Of a stretch of DNA of 6,289 bases, positions 4,684 through 6,289 are shown one piece after another; position 1 is the first letter of the stretch; every line of letters starts with the position of its first letter. Source of the DNA: Zymogenus sp964542895 (lineage in GTDB: Bacteria; Desulfobacterota; Zymogenia; Zymogenales; Zymogenaceae). The stretch lies in assembly GCA_964542895.1 (NCBI GenBank), contig CAZIWT010000176.1:1-6289 (forward strand), read 5' to 3'. Below the pieces are notes generated by a model. The model had not been told where the DNA came from. It searched no databases and was given only the letters and a program-made list of their open reading frames with translations. The translations under genes were made by a program, and so were the position numbers.

Positions 4684-6289
4684 ATGAATATCTGTCCGAA
4701 CTGCGGCTTTGAGAATGATGATACCTTGTTTTTCTGCGGAAAATGCGGAACGAGACTTGAAGAGGGTAAAGACCCCTTTATCGGCACGGTAATAGATCGG
4801 CGATACGAGGTGCTGGAGAAGATCGCCGAGGGGGGGATGGGCGCGGTCTATCGAGCGAGGGACACGAGACTTGACCACGATATAGCGATCAAGATTCTGC
4901 ATCCGGAGCTGGCAAGGGATAAAAAGCTCTATGCGAGATTCGAGAATGAGGCCAAGACCGTCGCGAAGCTTCGCCATGACAACATAGCCCTTGTATATGA
5001 CACCGGCCCGGTTCGTGATACGTACTATATCGCAATGGACTTCGTTAACGGGGAGGACCTCGTAGACATGATCGAGAGGAAGGGGCGGCTTCAGGTCGAC
5101 GAGGCGTTTTCCATCGCCTCGCAGGTGGCGGAGGGCCTTGCCTACGCCCACGGGAGGGGCATACTCCACCGCGACATAAAGCCGGCGAATATTATCGTTG
5201 ACACAGCCGGCAGGGCCGTGATTACCGATTTCGGCATTGCCAAGGCGATCGGCGAGAAGGGACAGACCACCACGGGTACATCCGTCGGCACGCCCGAGTA
5301 TATGAGCCTCGAGCAGATCAAGGGGGACGAGCTCGACGGCAGGACCGATATCTACTCCCTCGGTGTTGTTCTTTACGAGATGCTGACGGGAAGATCACCT
5401 TTCCGCTCCAGCAGCGGCATCTCCGCAATCGCCACTATCCTGAGCGAGGATGCGGAGCCGATAGAAGATATAAGATTCGACCTCCCCGAGTGGGCCGTTG
5501 ACGTCGTCAACAAGTTAATGGCAAAAAACAGGGATGACCGCTTTGGCTCGACAAGGGAGTTTATCGAAGCCGTGAATGAGGGATCGGGGGGAACGTTTTC
5601 CCACATCCCCGTAACATCGGCGCCGGATGTTGTCAAAAAGAGTGAAGCTGCGGCTCCCAAATCTCAAGGTGACCCCACCAAGATAGCGATGAGTAAAGCA
5701 GAGAAAATTTTAATTTTCATAGTTATTTTAGCCACTTTATCAACTGTAATATTTATTACTGTTATAGGCATGAGACAATCGCCGTCATATAGGCTTCATA
5801 AAGGACTGTCTTACGCAAATAAAGGGAATATGTTAAAGGCTATCGAATGTTATACGGAGGCCATAAAGCTTGATCCAAACTACGCGTTGGCGTATTGCAA
5901 CAGGGGCCTTGTTTATCACCATTTGGGAAAAAACGAAAAGGGAGTCGAGGATTGTACAAAGGCGATAAGCCTTGAGCCGAAAAACCCGCTTTTATACTAT
6001 AAAAGGATTAAAATATATGAAAAATTGGAGAAGTATGAGGAAGCAATAGGGGATTACAGCAAAATCATAGATTTAGACCCGAATGATGAATGGGCTTACT
6101 ACCACAGGGGGTATGCCTATAGTAAATTACGGAAGTATAAGGAGGCCCTCAAAGACTACACAAAAGCGATAGATCTGAAGACTAATGAGAAATGGTTTTA
6201 CTACAACAGGGGTTATGCCTATGATGCTTTGCGAAAGTATAAAGAAGCCGTTAAAGATTACACTAAAGCTATAGATTTAGATACAAATT
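4684..6289 (+). CDS. Membrane Ser/Thr protein kinase with N-terminal zinc ribbon and C-terminal TPRs (kinase 3), 3' end outside window
   Basis: An open frame of 535 codons runs off the window with no stop. The zinc ribbon (Cys4, Cys7, Cys18, Cys21) and kinase domain (about 41-298) match kinases 1 and 2 position for position: glycine loop 49-53, Lys70, Glu89, HRD 162-164, Lys166, Asn169, DFG 182-184, activation-loop Thr195-Thr199, GTPEYMSLEQ 202-211, Asp222, Arg286. It should be catalytically active. The linker (about 300-340) and membrane helix (about 342-363) do not resemble those of the other two. TPRs with an exact 34-residue period follow (AIKL 393, AISL 427, IIDL 461, AIDL 495, AIDL 529). 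They should lie outside the membrane and bind protein partners, and more repeats probably follow. They lack the CX7C pairs of kinase 1. GC drops sharply from the kinase part (39 of 60 at 5281-5340) to the membrane segment (12 of 60 at 5701-5760). It is not a truncated gene as far as can be seen; the window simply ends. Confidence 0.93.
   Translation, partial: MNICPNCGFENDDTLFFCGKCGTRLEEGKDPFIGTVIDRRYEVLEKIAEGGMGAVYRARDTRLDHDIAIKILHPELARDKKLYARFENEAKTVAKLRHDNIALVYDTGPVRDTYYIAMDFVNGEDLVDMIERKGRLQVDEAFSIASQVAEGLAYAHGRGILHRDIKPANIIVDTAGRAVITDFGIAKAIGEKGQTTTGTSVGTPEYMSLEQIKGDELDGRTDIYSLGVVLYEMLTGRSPFRSSSGISAIATILSEDAEPIEDIRFDLPEWAVDVVNKLMAKNRDDRFGSTREFIEAVNEGSGGTFSHIPVTSAPDVVKKSEAAAPKSQGDPTKIAMSKAEKILIFIVILATLSTVIFITVIGMRQSPSYRLHKGLSYANKGNMLKAIECYTEAIKLDPNYALAYCNRGLVYHHLGKNEKGVEDCTKAISLEPKNPLLYYKRIKIYEKLEKYEEAIGDYSKIIDLDPNDEWAYYHRGYAYSKLRKYKEALKDYTKAIDLKTNEKWFYYNRGYAYDALRKYKEAVKDYTKAIDLDTN
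5788..6289 (+). repeat. 102-bp coding repeats (34-residue TPRs) in kinase 3
   Basis: About five TPR units can be laid out at residues 369-402, 403-436, 437-470, 471-504 and 505 to the window end. The last two are nearly identical in protein (Y-Y-x-R-G-Y-A-Y, R-K-Y-K-E-A, K-D-Y-T-K-A-I-D-L) but differ at many third codon positions, for example AAG/AAA, GAG/GAA, GAC/GAT and GCG/GCT. The array is open at the right edge. Confidence 0.88.

Noticed and set aside
6240..6289. Missing stop codon of kinase 3 as a sign of a broken gene
   Set aside because: The frame is open to the last base and the TPR period is intact, so the gene is simply cut by the window edge.

Overview
The window is a compact, single-strand bacterial signalling locus. 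A Rho-independent terminator (about 20-60) closes off whatever lies upstream. Four genes then follow on the + strand with gaps of only 28, 19 and 47 bases, which looks like one operon. Three are paralogous membrane-anchored Hanks-type Ser/Thr protein kinases (90-2255, 2284-3921, and 4684 to the window end, where it is cut off). The fourth (3941-4636), between kinases 2 and 3, is an FHA phosphothreonine-reader domain fused to two membrane helices.

Each kinase has the same order: an N-terminal four-cysteine zinc ribbon (Cys4, 7, 18, 21), a complete and apparently active kinase domain (about 41-298), a low-complexity linker, one transmembrane helix, and a predicted extracytoplasmic C-terminal region. 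All checked landmarks from residue 1 to about 298 fall at identical residue numbers in the three proteins (Lys70, Glu89, HRD 162-164, DFG 182-184, Arg286). The C-terminal modules differ: kinase 1 has TPR/Sel1-like repeats with four CX7C cysteine pairs, kinase 2 has SH3b-like sequence, and kinase 3 has regular 34-residue TPRs. The plausible reading, which is inference, is that one kinase chassis was duplicated and fitted with different sensors. The cytosolic FHA protein could then read the shared phosphorylation output.

The organism cannot be named from the sequence. Ribosome-binding sites are Shine-Dalgarno type, and codon use is rich in ATA, AGG, GAG and GGG. Zinc-ribbon/kinase/TPR proteins are familiar from Desulfobacterota, Myxococcota and related environmental lineages, so a bacterium of that kind is my low-confidence guess. 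Base composition is mosaic: hand-counted 60-base samples run from about 65% GC in the kinase-3 catalytic core to 20-32% in its membrane/TPR part.

No RNA genes, CRISPR arrays, insertion sequences or phage genes were seen. No PP2C-type phosphatase is encoded in the window. There is no gene-free stretch longer than about 90 bases.
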